From Pseudomonadota bacterium (GTDB lineage Bacteria; Pseudomonadota; Alphaproteobacteria; UBA8366), in contig JAYZAS010000018.1 of assembly GCA_036339585.1 (NCBI GenBank), forward strand, positions 1 through 64,000: a stretch of DNA of 64,000 nucleotides, written 5' to 3'. The translations under genes and the position numbers were made by a program. Shown here in pieces: positions 63,701-64,000 of this stretch. The notes below the pieces were generated by a model. The model was not told the DNA's origin and ran no database searches. It saw only the letters and a program-made list of their open reading frames with translations. How positions within the stretch are numbered: position 1 is the first letter of the stretch; every line of letters begins with the position of its first letter.

Positions 63701-64000
63701 CGACTTTTAAAAGCCCCCCAATATTTTGGGCTTTTCCCTCTTTCGGCTGCAAGTCCACTGTAAGTACACCATCTGGAAACCGTGCGATTGAGCCTCGCAG
63801 TAAGCGAATTCCTAAAGTAGCCACTGCTAAACGCCCCTTAAGTATGGCGCGCATTGATAGCCCGATAGAGACTTGCGGCAGACTCACCAGCAATTTCCCA
63901 TCGCGGCTAAAAATCTCAATATTTCGAGCTCTAATATCAACTGGACGACGCCATCCGTCCCAAATGAGCACGGTTTCGTCGACACGCACAACGTAGGACT
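60789..64000 (-). CDS. AsmA/YhdP-like (DUF3971) envelope protein, 5' end outside the window
   Basis: The reading frame is open to the right edge, so the N-terminus is missing; at least 1,070 residues are present. The beta-rich, repetitive sequence with DFGGPKIEAEAQAERIGGEARLKINA, YEDLKVAYWSPLPKIEGAGG, and a C-terminal NDIADFGGALIPAYTLNRIL-like segment is the AsmA-like/DUF3971 pattern of YhdP-type proteins. These large periplasm-spanning proteins are implicated in phospholipid transport to the outer membrane. The C-terminus DSAP ends a proline-alanine-rich tail. It is convergent with tyrS. Confidence 0.85.
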   Translation of the reverse strand, partial: SYVVRVDETVLIWDGWRRPVDIRARNIEIFSRDGKLLVSLPQVSIGLSMRAILKGRLAVATLGIRLLRGSIARFPDGVLTVDLQPKEGKAQNIGGLLKVAARELSRQYGSTDGPLGYLKRVNIIQSQLTFDDRLAGIIWHSPRADIVMLREAAGLKIDAAIVIEANKRRANLFAQFVYEGRTGEFLARTRFENLNPSLVARSVSGLNDLVNFNMLVTGEVAIGGTQNGTITKIGGNIATPVGQIEGEFEIDPRESNIVGLARFKGINVAEVSKRVSWLKKLAGLQVNLNGSVGGRATLNGDISELEFNLASGSGALEIPHLWKSSRKIKQVRLKGTLSNGLEKIELSEAIVDFGGPKIEAEAQAERIGGEARLKINANLFDLPFEGLKNYWPKQLAKSARRWVTRNIRNGFARETNLQIIGWMPDNDLNKFKASSVRGTMRYEDLKVAYWSPLPKIEGAGGTATFSDKRFDMVVSSGKLRDIQIDQAQVNMYKLDTDNEQISVDVVMRGPLRTALEVLDHRPLGYIRELGLSAGDVSGSAAIRLRMDFPLDTNVDRDELRVRSSATLKDVAFAPGPFGLDIRDGQFKFKMVEDEMSVRGPAQINGAATQIVWREFFSEKHKIKSDYSLNASLDAAAFEGLGISTKNIMTGAMSADVKYAVHKNGIRKLKGNIDFSKASLDWPEFGLAKEVGTSAVAQVRAEFDQNGIVTSASTEFSGENSSGSADFKMHSAPDERWKLKFNKLTIVNNTVDGALVCQDDGVYAGTLGLDRLDVQYVMERLEDEALAENTKQSIALNINASIGLLSWGIKRRLHGVDLSLRFDNNSIQKFKLSGGVGKGAKLLIDYQPFSIGYKLSVETDDFGASLKALDIAKNVSGGKLKIKGKRLSLNAPMEGEFTVSKYRLRKVPLFARIFQVASLTGIVDAFDREGVEFDTLEGRYAYESKLLRLDNTRTFGSSIGITTEGTLNLKNDIADFGGALIPAYTLNRILGQIPLLGPILTGGDDEGLFAATYSVKGALADPDISVNPLSALAPGLLRKFLGVFDAEIGDPDAPAPLEGKTGNANTDSAP

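Noticed and set aside
1-64000. CRISPR arrays, prophage, insertion sequences or integrons
   Set aside because: No spaced direct-repeat array, transposase, integrase or terminal inverted repeats were seen on either strand.

Overview
The window looks like chromosomal DNA of an alphaproteobacterium. It is moderately A+T-rich by eye and possibly from a free-living marine Rhodospirillales-like lineage; that placement is inference. Supporting signs are the rlmB / tRNA-Tyr / tRNA-Gly / tuf arrangement, an ISC-type ferredoxin beside cysteine desulfurases, a MOFRL-type glycerate kinase, and many acyl-CoA enzymes. I see no phage genes, transposases, integrases, CRISPR array or rRNA. Five tRNA-scale or larger blocks of housekeeping genes frame long accessory metabolic stretches.

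Layout. 1-3800: start of EF-Tu, tRNA-Gly and tRNA-Tyr on the minus strand, rlmB with two genes behind it (a uronate-dehydrogenase-like SDR and a threonine-synthase-like protein that has lost its PLP lysine), then tRNA-Thr. 3800-5000: a sulfotransferase-like gene and a small CPXCG zinc-ribbon-like gene. 5229-12829: a selenium island, with a PhnD-like/ABC/fused-permease uptake system, a flavoprotein-SelD fusion, SenB and SenA. 12891-25824: an acyl-CoA dehydrogenase, enoyl-CoA hydratase, a rhodanese / quinone-oxidoreductase / TusA group, glycerate kinase, TPR-O-GlcNAc-transferase-like protein, luciferase-like oxidoreductase, lipoprotein, IPMDH-family dehydrogenase, a degenerate DegP-like protein and a ThDP enzyme.

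25882-33926: minus-strand genes resembling a C5/C6 dicarboxylate beta-oxidation set (glutaryl-CoA-dehydrogenase-like, 3-oxoadipyl-CoA-thiolase-like, 3-hydroxyacyl-CoA dehydrogenase, another acyl-CoA dehydrogenase, succinate-semialdehyde-type dehydrogenase, SDR). 34213-40609: two unrecognised proteins, then an ADP-forming acyl-CoA synthetase coupled to a carboxyltransferase. 40887-49929: an uncharacterised catabolic cluster with an enolase-superfamily dehydratase, an FAS1-like hydratase, a cupin, three tandem Ldh-family dehydrogenases and two tandem aspartase/fumarase-superfamily lyases.

49955-64000: tRNA-Met, mnmA, a small hypothetical, tenA-like, an outer-membrane barrel protein, then ferredoxin, two cysteine desulfurases and cysE (sulfur mobilisation that could feed MnmA and possibly selenium chemistry), an alpha/beta hydrolase, anmK, tyrS and the 3' part of a very large AsmA/YhdP-like gene that runs off the window.

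The most notable system is the selenium island. Transport, selenophosphate synthesis, selenosugar formation and the oxidative C-Se step lie together and together look like a selenoneine pathway with its own import system. The second is the 3+2 paralog array of Ldh dehydrogenases and lyases, whose substrate I cannot name.
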